A DNA stretch of 64,000 bases from Dysidea avara (Eukaryota; Porifera; Demospongiae; Dictyoceratida; Dysideidae): assembly GCF_963678975.1 (NCBI RefSeq), contig NC_089274.1:26971053-27035052 (forward strand), written 5' to 3'. The notes under the pieces are model-generated. The model was not told the DNA's origin. It worked only from the letters and a program-made list of their open reading frames with translations, and did not search any database. Position numbers and translations under genes: made by a program. The number at the start of each line of letters is the position of its first letter. Position 1 is the stretch's first letter. Below, piece by piece: positions 11,791 through 23,285 of this stretch.

Positions 11791-13923
11791 GTGGTACATA
11801 TATATATAGTTGAATTACTGACCAATATCTTGATGAGATCCACTGAATTGTCAAGATGTGATAAGCTATGTAAAGATTTTTATTATTTTGTGCGTGTGTC
11901 CACTACTGAATTAAACAATTAATGCCATAAATTAGCTGCTCTATACAAAAGCAGTATTAATCATACTGGCTGCAACTCTGCAAGAGAGATTGCTTTGATT
12001 TAATGGAATATGCATTATGTGTAATTTGGGACCTTATCATAGATTTGTTTGTTTGTTTTTTTATTTCAGTATAAACTATAAAGTAAGATTATAGTTACAT
12101 TTGATTAAATTCCACAATCAGTAATATGTACGTAGCTTCTGTACATGTGTATACTACAAAATGGTGGTATAGCCACAAGTCCTTAAGTAAATCATTATAA
12201 TTTTGTACTATATAACACCATATGAAATTGAGCTGGCATGTAAAGCTTGTCCCAAAACTGTTTATATCACTTATGTAATATATTATGTCAAGCCAAAAGC
12301 CATACAAGTACTATCAAAACAAAGCAATCCCTGTGAGTTCACTATAAGAAATGAAATGGGCCATGAATTTCTCTACAAAATGTCTTTTATTTATTTATTA
12401 AGGCTTTACAGCACAAGTACTGAAGGTCTGTAGGACACCTGGTCCTACAGCCTGTTTAAAGATGATGTACTACGTAAGAATGTGTCACTTTTTAAACTCA
12501 AAGTGTGAAAGGTTTAAATACTGTACATATAGGGTTAAATTCACAACATTTAACTATGATTTTGTTAGTAACCATAAAAGTGCATGAGCTATAAATCAGT
12601 TAGCTACATCTGAGTCATACCATTTGGGAAATGTATTGCTACATTGGCATGATATAGCAACTACAGTTTTGAATACGAACATTGATCATATCCTAACTAT
12701 GTGGTACCTGCCACACACATATGAGTAAAGTAAGTCCCAAACATAAACATACACTTACTACCACAACCTTGCCATGTACAGATTAGTGGTATATATACTA
12801 CAAAATGGGTGGTATAATAATATTCAGGTGACACATGACCTGTTCATGGTATCATGTTGACTGAAAAAGGTCCACCCTAGCTAGTGGGTATTGTATGAAT
12901 ACAGGTACTTTTACCTGCTGTGTTGATTTAACTAATTGATAATTACTGAGAGAGTGGCATGAGTGAGTATCTATCAAGAATAAGGTGGGAGATAATGTTT
13001 TGAAAAACAATGTTGTTGTGTGTTAGTTCTTGTTGCAATGTGATGGCTTTGTCATGTCAGGTACTTATTGGTCATGTACATGGACTGATATTCTTTGTTT
13101 ACATTACTTGAGTGAATCCAGTTAGTATTCAGCAACTGCATGGGCATACCACCTATAGACATGACCAATAAGTATTTTACAGTGGAATCTTTCTTAGTGG
13201 TCACCTGTTTAGAAAGGCCATATCTAAAATTGGCCAGCTTTAAAGTTAAGTTTTGGGAAGACATGCGGTTATGTACTTATAAATCATTATTTGCAGTTAA
13301 AGTTATAATTAGTAGTTAAAAGTTGAAATCTGCACTGTATAATGGTTGTGTTGTAAGGATCCTGCTGCATAGTTATAGTGACATTCTGGTATGAATTACG
13401 TAGTTCTGTGGCCAAACACCATTGTGAAATTATCAATTAATACCATGAATACTTGACATTGCAGATGCATCTTATTTGCACTACTCAGCTATAATGTATT
13501 TTTTTAGTTTGTAACAAATTAAAAGCATACACACTTCCACTAGCTATAGCTGATACACACACATGTGCACCTGTACCACTTGAGTGGTCAAGCAGGTCAA
13601 AATGTGGCAACCATATAATTTATTATGTTCCACATCTAGTCCAGCAAGGCACCCTTGTGATCAGTTAGACATTGTGGGCTAAACACACACATTACCACAC
13701 CAGATAGCTAAAGGTGAAGTTTGATAGTTGTGTACAATGAATATGTCCTGTTAACATATAAGGTAATTTTTATGTCCTGTCCCTAATCCAATAACTATCA
13801 ATTACCAGAGACCACATCTTCTTTGCTACATGATACTTGATATGAGGTGATGCAAGTTTCTTGGAAGAAGCCCTCCAAGCTCATTCAAAATTTAGATGCA
13901 CACTTCCAAGTAGAAGCAAATGT

Positions 13924-14117
13924 ATATGTGACCAGATTTTACAAAACCAGGCTTCCACACACATCCAATTCCTTGACTTAAACCAACTGTAAATTGACCA
14001 CTTGGTATGGGCAAAATTTGAAAGTAATTAGCGTACTCCTACATTGAGTTATGGTTGCTTAAAGTCATAAATCTGGATGTGTGTGGAAGCCTGGCTTTGT
14101 CAAATTCAGTCACATAT
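13924..14117. mobile_element. Hairpin MITE upstream of Ig copy 2
   Basis: Inverted arms of about 55 bp: ATATGTGAC...CCAGGCTTCCACACACATCC on the left and GGATGTGTGTGGAAGCCTGG...GTCACATAT on the right. It is present at the matching place in unit 2 (30445-30637), so it was inserted before the tandem duplication. Confidence 0.72.
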
Positions 14118-14566
14118 TCTGTAAATTTCCTTTTATTATAACATTAGTACCAGGAATATAATATAGGCTATGTATTGTAAATGCATGTGAACAGTATAAA
14201 TAGTATCTCACTGGTGGTGAAGTGCTCCATGATTATAGTGTTGATGGTCATAAAGAAACTAGGATTATGGGTAGAAGCTTATTTTCAGTATTTTAGATCA
14301 TGATTGTTTTGTATAATTTCTACTAATTCAAAGCTATCCCACTTTATGACTATCTTTTCAATATGGCTATAATAATGGTATACAATATCCATATAGTACA
14401 AAGATGATCCTCCCACTCACTGAGATACAATTAAACTCATTGTACCCACCATTAAGTAGTACTAATTTAAATGTAATTTCCTTTATCATTCAATTGCTGA
14501 AACTGAAGCTGTGGAGGGAAATCCAAACTATTGCTCCCCATAATGACATCACACGCACAGAGCTAG

Positions 14567-14572
14567 TATAAA
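14567..14572 (+). promoter_or_regulatory. Probable TATA box of Ig copy 2
   Basis: TATAAA lies 93 bp before the ATG within GAGCTAGTATAAATTGCC, which is conserved in all three Ig copies even where the surrounding sequence of copy 1 has drifted. Confidence 0.5.
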
Positions 14573-14664
14573 TTGCCAGAACAGCAGATGAGCAAGACAT
14601 GTAATTTGAATATCAATTGATCAAGCAAGTTTTACAAGTTTGAATAAAACAGTTTATCATCAGA

Positions 14665-15530
14665 ATGTGCTGGCTGCTGATAATGTCACTGGTGATGACT
14701 ATTGTGTTATCTTCCTTCCCAGAGGCTAGTGGAGGTTAGTATTGCTTTGTAGTGCATGGCTAATACATCTCTCTCTCTCTAATTTTCATCTTACAATAGG
14801 GATCTGTAAGTCAAGAGGGACTGCACGACCAATTAAAAAATCCATCGGAGAAACTGTCCGATTTTTATGTCATGCTAATTTTCAATGTGAGGGATCGACT
14901 TACAATTTCACCCATTACAACCATACCACTGGTGAAGCTGATCTAACACATCAAGGTTCACACACTTACAGTTGGACAATAACAAGCCTCAGTGATGCTG
15001 GAGATTACTGTTGTAGTAAACAATGTGATGTTGACCAACATCAGTGCTGTACAACAGTGGAAGGTAGGAATTGAACTAAAGTGTTTGCAGCTAGCTAGGT
15101 GCAACTCTATGTAACATAATGCATAACCTTTCATCCATTGTATATAAAGTGGGTATGATTTCAATGTTTCCACATGATAGTTCCACCTGTGATAGAGTGG
15201 ACACTTCCAGAAGCAGTTGTTGCTAACACTTCAGTCACTGGTAGCTGTAGGGCCACTGGTTATCCTAGACCATCTGTTAGTGTGATGAATACCTGTGACT
15301 ATCAATACCAATACAATGTGATTGATGAGTACACTAGTGAGGTAGTGTTCACTATTAAAAGTGTCACAAAGAAATGTCAACACATCTACTGCTACACATC
15401 CAGTTCAGTAGACACAAGGAAAGTGTTGTTAGCTGGTGAGTATATAACCATGAATGTTTTGTGTACATTTATTTTTGGATTAGAAAATGTGTCTTGTGTC
15501 AATGATAAAGATACTGCTGCTGTGGTGTAA
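14665..15530 (+). CDS. Secreted two-Ig-domain protein, copy 2 (4 exons)
   Basis: Exons 14665-14734, 14800-15063, 15181-15435 and 15484-15530 join to 211 residues. Exon 1 is a signal peptide (MCWLLIMSLVMTIVLSS). Exon 2 (residues about 24-111) is an Ig-like domain with cysteines at FLCHANFQC, the core tryptophan in YSWTI and the hallmark LSDAGDYCC. Exon 3 (about 112-196) is a second Ig-like domain, opening VPPVIEWTLPEAV with SCRATGYPRPSV, an I-set/C2-like start. Exon 4 adds 15 residues (ENVSCVNDKDTAAVV) and a stop. Introns of 65, 117 and 48 bp are all in phase 1. The 48-bp intron keeps the frame if retained, so two protein forms are possible. No membrane anchor is seen; an extracellular recognition or adhesion role is inferred from fold and signal peptide only. 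Confidence 0.86.
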
Positions 15531-15627
15531 TACACTGAAGTATTACTGCTGTTTACTGACTCAAATTACACTGTTGCAAATTTCTTAGTTTTATTGCTGT
15601 ATATTATTATGTGGTTGTCAAAGAACA

Positions 15628-15633
15628 AATAAA
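15628..15633 (+). promoter_or_regulatory. Polyadenylation signal, Ig copy 2
   Basis: AATAAA lies about 100 bp after the stop codon and is kept at the same place in copy 3 (32138-32143). In copy 1 the matching bases read AATAAG. Confidence 0.5.
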
Positions 15634-16694
15634 AGGAAGTTTTAATTACTGTATTACATAACTACACTATAACTAGCGCTTCAGATTAAATTCATTCTTA
15701 AACACCTTACCATTTAGTGGGTCATTATCAAGGGTAACTCTTTTTTTTGTAAATGACTAGTCTCACAAAAAATATCAACAAATCACTAATACCAACAACT
15801 TATGATAGTGTAATGAATGAACTATGCATGGCTAGCAACAGGTCAGGGATGACACTTACATACATTAACATGACTCAATGATGCCATCAAACTTCAAAGG
15901 GAAAATGTGCACATTGGGATGCAGTAGTGTTGCTGACATAATAATTTTAGAAATTATTAATAGCTGTGTAGGAGCATAATGTTAACTGCACATTGTACAT
16001 TTGCCAACTGAACAAGTCTGGCTTCTAATGGTAAGAGGTCAGGTTGAACTTTGAATCACCATAATTTATGCACATAATACGATATGCAATATAGCAACCA
16101 GCCAAAAGAATATAGTAGACCATCTAAAGCTGCAACATTGACATGAAAGATATAATTCAGCAATCAATTGGCATAATCAAAGAATTAAGGCATTTCTCAG
16201 ACTTAATGTTCAATTATAATACTAAGAGCATAATAGTCTCACATCTATACCGTGTATAGCTTAGTAGCATCATTGACAGTTCTCTTAGTGGGGATATCTC
16301 CATTTGAGTAGTGCAACTTACATTTTTGTACTCTGCGTAATGTGACATACAGTATATAGTAATGCTCTCTCTTATGAAGTATGACTCAACACTGATCACA
16401 TGCACATCAACATCCTTATTGCTATACATGGTTCAGCAGGGAACACAAATGCGCCATCCTATTTGTAGCTAAGTAACAAGAGACTGTTATTACAACCAAC
16501 TGAACTGTCGCCATGCAGGTTTCAAGTTCTTACAACTTTTGCAGGATCCTGCACATCTACATAGCAAATCTGCATGCATGAATCTGAAATGCACTCCTAC
16601 ATGTTGAACTGAAATACTTTGCTAGAGCTGATCATGAATTATTATTATTATTATTATTATAAACAAAACGAGAAGTCACAATTGTTAAGTACTG

Positions 16695-16813
16695 GCTGAA
16701 TGCAGAGGAAATCCTGGATCCCAGGCTGTGTGGCTCCTCAGGCACTTGCCTAGACTGCAAGCCGTCTGTGGATCAAGTCACCACCTGGTCTGGGATCTTT
16801 TTCTGCATTCAGC
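16695..16813. repeat. Hairpin element GCTGAATGCAG
   Basis: GCTGAATGCAG at the left and CTGCATTCAGC at the right bound a 119-bp segment whose inner parts (CCTGGATCCCAGG, CCTGGTCTGGGATC) also pair. It is in the same place in unit 2 (33205-33323). Likely a small MITE; it has no coding frame. Confidence 0.5.
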
Positions 16814-16943
16814 ATAGTTTTCAGGTTCAGGTTTCTGACTCCCTGTGGTACAGGCTAATTGTTGCCTCCCTACAGGTCCCTAGAGGGATAGTTGAACAAT
16901 AATGAATCAGACCTTTTCCATCAAGATCACAGACAGTCACCAA

Positions 16944-17155
16944 TCAGTACAGCTTAGTCTTGACATAACTGACAGTTATATTCTGCAGCAAATCTTCATG
17001 ATCAAGTACACAAGCTGGTATGTAGCCTCCTGTATAGTACACCATGACTGTGGCTGAGATACTTTTATAGCTTCCTTTACCCCATACTCATAAGCAGCTC
17101 CAAAAATCTTGATGACTGGTTTCCATTCCAGATAGACTTTCTGTGATTTCAGGGC
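16944..17155 (-). pseudogene. Possible terminal exon, frameshifted copy
   Basis: This is the unit-1 counterpart of the open exon at 33455-33670. The first part is readable in the same frame (SQKVYLEWKPVIKIFGAAYEY, YGVKEAIKVSQPQSWC) after an acceptor-like CTATAG, but four bases present in unit 2 (within CACATGCAAG) are missing here, so the frame shifts and closes early. The product is not recognised. It is either a decayed duplicate or chance coding. Confidence 0.3.
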
Positions 17156-19044
17156 CTATAGCTGTAGAAAGGAAGGCATACCTCAGTGTGAACATGAGAA
17201 GCGCACTAGCATGCCATTCTAGGGGTACATGTAAGTTGTTTTTTTTAATTTGACTTATTTGATAATTTGAGAGCAGTTCAGCTGTATTAGGGTGACTGCT
17301 CTATTAGGGTATTTTGATTGAGTATGCAGTTCTCATAAACCCCTTAGCCACCCCTGATACTTATACATTCCTAAAGCCTTGCAAAAGTTTCACCTGTTTT
17401 CTTTTTGACTCATCCATCATCCTGTTGAGTTGGAGTAAATGTACAGCCAAATGAGACAGTACACTTTACCATTTTTATTAATCAACACATTAATATTTTA
17501 TGTAGAAAATTCTACAAAAGATAAAGTGTTTATGGTTTTTAAGCTTACCTTGAAGGATATCATCACCTGATAACTCACTTCTTAAGCTTACCTTGAAGGA
17601 TATCATCACCTGAATTATTGATCACTGGTTAACTATCGCTGTCACATTCCCTAGGATAAGAAATACTGTAAGTGCTGTCAGCCAGCTACACATGATTGGC
17701 ACAAAAATACGCAGTAGCAAAATTTAATACTAAAGACATTTTTGTGCATATTCTGCTACTCATGTTTAGTGTATAGTAGCAAGCTGTAGGTTCCCAAAGG
17801 ACCCGTTAACCAGTGAAACTCAGTAAACTCAATCATAGAACAATATTTATGTACAAACCAAAAATATATTAGTCCAGTAGTCCAGTCTACTGAGTAGTAA
17901 TGCTCTTCTCTAATGGCAATTTTATGTATATAGAAACTATATAGTTAAATTGATTTCCTTGTATACTTAGCTGACTGCTTTATTATTAGAAGTTCTCAAG
18001 AATTTACTGCACTTTTATTCAGATATATAAACTTTTAGTACCAAATGACACCTATAGAGGTCTGGGCCGTTCCTACATACAAAATTTATGATTTGTAAGA
18101 GCTTTGGTCTCCTTATGCTCTTGTGCACTGAGCCAGTGTTGTTACAGTTTGTACATACATGATTACATGTTACACTTTGTTGTATTTAAAATAGCTATCG
18201 GTCTAGTGTTACCATCCATGTTTGATTGCTCAAACAAATGTTGCCAAATTAAGATAACAACAGTCACATATGTGGCTTCAACTGTTACAGTCACTAATAG
18301 CAACAAAATGCAAACTGATTATCTGCCACAAAAATAGTTTGCACAAGTAAATTTCAAAGTAAGCCATCCACAAATAGTGACCACACTTATGAAGTGATGC
18401 AATTAAAAACTGGAAGCAAATCGATTTAGATAATTACTTCTATTGAGCAACATTGACATTCAAGTGGAGTCCATAAAGGCTGAAAATATATGCCTGGCTT
18501 TCTTAATGTGTGTATACACACATTATACTACTGTACAATGGAGTTTCTCTTATACAGAATCCTTTGAATAAAGGACATTGCATTATAACTGACATTTTTG
18601 GTATCCCTACACACCCTATATAACCAAAATTCTATTGCTATGTAGGCGTATAAAATATAAATTGTCTTTTAATTACTTTTTGAGGTATTCTTACTTCCAA
18701 AAGTAAACAATGACCTTAATGCTAATAAACACAGCCATTATTTTAAAAAATTATTATCATTGCATTCATTTCTTGGCCACCACCTTTAATTTCAGAACTT
18801 TTAATCCAGATTTTTTCACGGCTCTTTTTTTACAGCTTGGCTGTTTTGGCATGGATTTTATTATCAAGAGTTACTATTATTAACTCTTGGTATTATGTAA
18901 ACTGGTTTCAGAGCTTGCACATTTCTTCTTATCTACAGAAACAATAAAGACAGAAATTACAATTGTGCTGTATACCTGTATTACAGATTTAATATTTTTG
19001 TAATACTCCAATAAAGTGCACATTTTTGAAGACTTCTAATACAA

Positions 19045-19333
19045 TACACGAAAAAATTTGGAATTTTCAACTGGAGTAGGGACCATAGCACATCGATAAA
19101 AAGTACTGAAACAAGTTGGAGTAGTCCATGATATTAAATCGCAGAAAAACAATAAGAAGTGTTATATCCCTATTGTGCTCAAGATACCATAATGGAAATG
19201 CACAGTAAGGATATAACACTTCTTATTGTTTTACAGTGATTTAATATCGTGCACTACTCCAACTTGTTTCAGTACTTTTTATCGATGTGCTATGGTCCCT
19301 ACTCTAGTTGAAAATTCCAAATTTCTTCGTGTA
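19045..19333. mobile_element. 289-bp palindromic element
   Basis: The left arm (TACACGAAAAAATTTGGAAT, GGGACCATAGCACATCGATA, AACAAGTTGGAGTAGT) is repeated almost exactly, inverted, in the right arm, leaving a loop of roughly 60 bp. It marks the left end of the large insert in tandem unit 2, since unit 1 reads straight through this point. Confidence 0.8.
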
Positions 19334-19467
19334 TTTGTTTGTTAACTTTTTTGCAAATAATTTTATGATGACTGGTGAACCCACGCATACACGGGCCGCA
19401 TCTGAAAAGCACCGCGCGCCCCAGCTGTATCAATTATCGTCTGAAAAGTGAAGTATCCATTACGTTT

Positions 19468-19540
19468 CGTTGTCAGCTATGTTCAACCCGTTACACAGCA
19501 TTTCGAATGCTGTGTAACGGGTTGAACATAGCTGACAACG
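19468..19540. repeat. Perfect 35-bp hairpin with 3-bp loop
   Basis: CGTTGTCAGCTATGTTCAAC... pairs base for base with ...GTTGAACATAGCTGACAACG around a TCG loop. The left arm matches single-copy sequence at about 23491-23525, so the hairpin arose by inverted duplication of that segment. Confidence 0.93.
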
Positions 19541-19580
19541 ATTTCTTTCTTTTGGTATGCGTGGATTGTAGTTTTGTAGT

Positions 19581-19646
19581 TTGGTATGCGTGGATTGTAG
19601 TTTTGTAGAGGTGCACCTCTACAAAACTACAATCCACGCATACCAA
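19581..19646. repeat. Perfect 66-bp palindrome
   Basis: TTGGTATGCGTGGATTGTAG... and its exact inverse meet at GTGCAC with no loop. A direct extra copy of the left arm precedes it (19552-19580). No coding role is visible. Confidence 0.93.
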
Positions 19647-19837
19647 AAGAATGAAATCGTGCCGCGCCCCAATCATTACCTTTTTTTAATTCCAGCCCTA
19701 ATGGCACTCCCATCCTCCCCGATCTCTAGCTAGAAGTTAAACTTAATTTATAAAAGACAAAAAGTAGAAAAAAGCAGCTAAACCTACAGAACCTACCGTA
19801 GGCGGGGAAAGTTACGCGTGGGAAAAGTTTCGCGAAT

Positions 19838-20314
19838 TGCACTCTACTTTGTATACCGAATGATGTTAAAGCCGTTTTAGAAACCCTTAGTAGTATAAAG
19901 GTTCAGATAAACCCTGATCACATAATCGACTGTTTTCGTCTTGGGAAATTCAAACAGAATCAATCTAGGCCACGGCCCATCTTAATTAAACTCCAACGTA
20001 CCATGGACGTAAATACAATTTTAGCAAACAAAAGTTCCTTACCTTCCCCATTGATTATCAAACCTGATATGTCACCACAAGAAAGAGCAATAGAGTCAGT
20101 TTTACTAAAGGAAAGGTGGTCCCTAATCAAGGCTGGTCATAACCGTAAACAAATCAAACTTAGCAACAATCGTATTTTTGTCAACAACCAACTTCATGGA
20201 GAGGTTATTAATGCAGTTTTTAAATACTCTTCATCTACAGCTTCGAATTCGTCAGCTCAACCAATGGACATAACACACACGAAACAACCGCGCTCACAGG
20301 AGCAGTCTTCCTGA
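19838..20314 (+). CDS. LINE 1 ORF1 protein, C-terminal fragment
   Basis: Open without interruption from the 5' junction to TGA, well upstream of the first ATG at 20003. It contains HIIDCFRLGKFKQNQSRPRP and KPDMSPQERAIESVLLKERW, the pattern of the C-terminal nucleic-acid-binding part of LINE ORF1 proteins (compare KPDLTKDEREINNILLKERR in LINE 3 of this window). The N-terminal half is missing through 5' truncation. The end overlaps the open ORF2 frame, which lies +1 to it. Confidence 0.72.
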   Translation, partial: CTLLCIPNDVKAVLETLSSIKVQINPDHIIDCFRLGKFKQNQSRPRPILIKLQRTMDVNTILANKSSLPSPLIIKPDMSPQERAIESVLLKERWSLIKAGHNRKQIKLSNNRIFVNNQLHGEVINAVFKYSSSTASNSSAQPMDITHTKQPRSQEQSS

Positions 20315-20384
20315 TGACTGCTCAGCTACAAGTAGTTACAATGCTTCAAATTTTCAAAATCACAATCATACTAAACTAAAAATC

Positions 20385-23201
20385 TTGAGTCTAAATTGTT
20401 GTAGTTTACGCAGTTCCGGAAAAAGAGCTCATTTCCAAGCCTTAATTGATGAACACAACCCTCATATTATTTGTGGCTGTGAATCACATCTTGATAGTTC
20501 TTATTACAACGCTGAAATTTTTCCTCCTACATATACTGTATTAAGAAAGGATCGAGTAGAGGGTGCTGGAGGTGTATTCTTATGCATTAAGGAAGGCCTA
20601 GATGTATCTGAAGAACCTGAATTGGATGTAAATGCTGAAATCATTTGGGCAAAAGTGACTCCTTCTAAAAGGGCCCCCATTTATGTTTGCTCATTTTATC
20701 GTCCACCAGACCTGTCCATTGACCCCATACTGCAATTGGGATTATCTTTGAACACTCTTACACGTAGGTTTACTGAACTACCTAATATAATAGTAATGGG
20801 TGATTTCAACCTTCCAGGTATTAATTGGTTAGATGGAAGTGGTCAGGTTATCTCTAATCCTAGCTATGGAGTAGAACTAAATAATATATTTCTTGATCAA
20901 ATTAATGATATTGGCCTTAATCAATTTGTCAATACTCCGACTAGAAACAACAACATACTTGATCTTGTACTTTCTACCTCATCTACCATTTTGGACTTAA
21001 CTACTGCACCAGGAATGTCGGATCATGAGGCCGTTGTCTTCCATCATAATATAGATAACACAAATACTAATACTAAATCTGAACACAAAGTTGCTTTATA
21101 CCACCGAGCTAATCTTGAGAATATTAAAAGAGACCTACTTGAATTTCAAACTTATTTTCTTGGGAATGATCCTTACTGTAAAACTGTCGAACAAAACTGG
21201 ACTGATCTAAAAGGTGTAATCAATGACAGTGTTGCAAAGCACGTGCCATACAAAACTATACGTTCCAACTCCAAATTACCATGGATAAACAGAGAAATAA
21301 AGAGGGATATGAAGAGACGCAAACAATTATACAACATAGCTAAAAGAACCAAATCTAGTAATGACTGGAATGCCTATCGCAAGATTAAAAACTCTATAAA
21401 TAGCAAGATTAAAGTAGCACACAATAATTATTTTAATAGAATGTTTGACAACTCATTTAATGGAAATCGTAGACAATTTTGGAAGTATATTAGAGCAAAA
21501 CGTAAGGACTACCATAATATCTCCACCCTAATTGTAGATGGTGAATCTATCTCAGATACAAAGAGTAAAGCCAATGCATTAAACAACTATTTTGAGTCAG
21601 TCTTCACTAAAGAAAACTTATCTAATATCCCTTCCATGAATGGTTGCAACAACCCTGTGAATGCTCTGCCTACTATGCCAAGTATTACATTTTCAGTGGC
21701 TGGTATCCACCATCAATTATCCCTATTAGATACCAACAAAGCCAGTGGGCCAGACAACATTCATCCATATATCTTGAAGAATTGTGCAAACGAAATATCT
21801 CCTATACTGCAAGTTATATTCACTCAATCACTAGACACAGGTATACTACCTTCCGATTGGCTCATGGCCAATGTATGTCCTGTTTTCAAGAAAGGAAACC
21901 GTACTAGTACCGCAAACTACCGACCAATATCATTGACTTCTGTATGCTCCAAAACTATGGAACATATTATATATCATTCCATAATGAATCATTTAAACTC
22001 TAATAGCATTCTCATTGATACCCAGCACGGCTTCAGATCCCAGCACTCTTGTGTTACCCAACTTATTTCACTGATAGAAGACTTGTCACATGCTCTAGAC
22101 CAACAGAAACAAACCGATGTCATTCTCCTTGACTTTGCTAAAGCGTTTGATAGTGTCCCACATCAAAGACTATTAGTTAAATTAAGACACTATGGTATCA
22201 ACGATCACATCTGTCAGTGGGTCAATACTTGGCTGACCAGAAGGTCACAGCAAGTAGCTTTGGACGGTACTTTTTCTGACTCGATAGCTGTTCACTCAGG
22301 AGTCCCTCAAGGGACGGTCCTCGGCCCTTTGATGTTTCTTCTATACATTAATGATATAACAGAACATGTAAATTCGCCACTACGGTTATTTGCTGATGAC
22401 TGTTTACTTTACAGAATTATCACCACCAAGGAGGATGCCATTCAACTTCAGCATGATCTTGATCAATTACACGAATGGGCAACTAAGTGGCAATTAAGAT
22501 TCAATGTAACCAAATGTACTATTATGCGGTTTACCAGATCATTATCACCAATCATTTTCAACTACAAGCTAAACAATCACAACTTGGGTACATCAAACCA
22601 ACACTCCTACCTTGGTGTTATATTGAACAACAAACTATCATGGTCTCCACATATTAGTAATATAGCTGCTAAGGCCAATAGAACATTAAACTTTTTGAAA
22701 CGCAATCTGAGTTGCTGCTCGTCTAACATCAAAGCAACAGCCTACCTTACGATAGTACGACCGTCAATGGAATACGCTGCAGTCATCTGGGACCCATACC
22801 ACCATAACAATATTCAACAGCTAGAGAAAGTACAGCGTAGGGCAGCTAGATGGGTCCTAAATGATTTCAATCGAATCAGCTCAGTCACAGCTATGTTACA
22901 GCATCTTTCTTGGCCAAGCCTTCAGCTGAGACGTAAAATATCCAGATTACAAGCACTTTTTAAAATTATACATCAAGATTATTTACTGTCAATTCCTCCT
23001 CATTTTATTTCAATGACAAGATCCACCAGACTATATCACCCACATCGTTTTATTCTACCAAACTCATCCACCTATTCATACCAACAGAGCTTTTTCTCCA
23101 GATCAATTAAGGATTGGAACAACTTACCATCTTCCATCATTGAGAGCAACAATATTGACTCTTTTTCAGCGGAACTGCAAACACTGTATAGAACTCATTA
23201 A
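20385..23201 (+). CDS. LINE 1 ORF2: endonuclease-reverse transcriptase
   Basis: A 938-codon open frame with no break. Residues about 1-220 form an APE-type endonuclease, with the catalytic Glu in CGCESH (33), VMGDFNLPGINW (about 137-148) and GMSDHEAV (about 210). Residues about 440-720 form the reverse transcriptase, with RPISLTSV, LLDFAKAFDSVPH, SGVPQGTVLGP and the active site LFADDCLLY (about 668). The C-terminus ends in the usual SIKDWNNLPSSII segment. The enzyme nicks target DNA and primes cDNA synthesis there. The frame stays open upstream of the listed TTG start and overlaps the end of ORF1, so the true start is uncertain. All catalytic residues are present. Most like the CR1/L2/Jockey group. 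Confidence 0.95.
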   Translation: MSLNCCSLRSSGKRAHFQALIDEHNPHIICGCESHLDSSYYNAEIFPPTYTVLRKDRVEGAGGVFLCIKEGLDVSEEPELDVNAEIIWAKVTPSKRAPIYVCSFYRPPDLSIDPILQLGLSLNTLTRRFTELPNIIVMGDFNLPGINWLDGSGQVISNPSYGVELNNIFLDQINDIGLNQFVNTPTRNNNILDLVLSTSSTILDLTTAPGMSDHEAVVFHHNIDNTNTNTKSEHKVALYHRANLENIKRDLLEFQTYFLGNDPYCKTVEQNWTDLKGVINDSVAKHVPYKTIRSNSKLPWINREIKRDMKRRKQLYNIAKRTKSSNDWNAYRKIKNSINSKIKVAHNNYFNRMFDNSFNGNRRQFWKYIRAKRKDYHNISTLIVDGESISDTKSKANALNNYFESVFTKENLSNIPSMNGCNNPVNALPTMPSITFSVAGIHHQLSLLDTNKASGPDNIHPYILKNCANEISPILQVIFTQSLDTGILPSDWLMANVCPVFKKGNRTSTANYRPISLTSVCSKTMEHIIYHSIMNHLNSNSILIDTQHGFRSQHSCVTQLISLIEDLSHALDQQKQTDVILLDFAKAFDSVPHQRLLVKLRHYGINDHICQWVNTWLTRRSQQVALDGTFSDSIAVHSGVPQGTVLGPLMFLLYINDITEHVNSPLRLFADDCLLYRIITTKEDAIQLQHDLDQLHEWATKWQLRFNVTKCTIMRFTRSLSPIIFNYKLNNHNLGTSNQHSYLGVILNNKLSWSPHISNIAAKANRTLNFLKRNLSCCSSNIKATAYLTIVRPSMEYAAVIWDPYHHNNIQQLEKVQRRAARWVLNDFNRISSVTAMLQHLSWPSLQLRRKISRLQALFKIIHQDYLLSIPPHFISMTRSTRLYHPHRFILPNSSTYSYQQSFFSRSIKDWNNLPSSIIESNNIDSFSAELQTLYRTH

Positions 23202-23285
23202 CTGTAATCTTTGTAACTACGTAGCTAAATTCATTTTATGATTGCTTTTCTTTTCCTGAGCATATCAGCTGCGCTGTCTGCTCAG

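Larger units (their letters stand above)
10191..14560. other. Region upstream of Ig copy 2
   Basis: Apart from the small inverted-repeat elements listed separately, no gene is recognised. Sequence from about 12040 onward is shared with unit 2, and from 12090 also with the inverted copy, so it travels with the Ig gene. Confidence 0.5.
8557..17536 (+). repeat. Tandem duplication, unit 1 (about 9 kb)
   Basis: From CTAACTCATTTCGTAAGC inside the family D element to TTTATGGTTTTT at 17536, the whole stretch reappears downstream in the same order and orientation: 8557-10010 matches 17571-19045, 10020-10530 matches 24370-25925 (less an insert), and 11935-17536 matches 25945-34048. It includes Ig copy 2. 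Identity by eye is high, with scattered substitutions and small indels. Confidence 0.87.

Noticed and set aside
14958-15173. Minus-strand 71-codon frame over Ig exon 2, also at 31468-31683
   Set aside because: Antisense shadow of the conserved Ig exon and adjoining intron; no domain.
15436-15483. Reading Ig exon 3 straight through to the stop (118-codon frame)
   Set aside because: Copy 1 has TAG in the same place, and good donor and acceptor sites bound 48-49 bp in all copies, so an intron is preferred; retention remains possible in copies 2 and 3.
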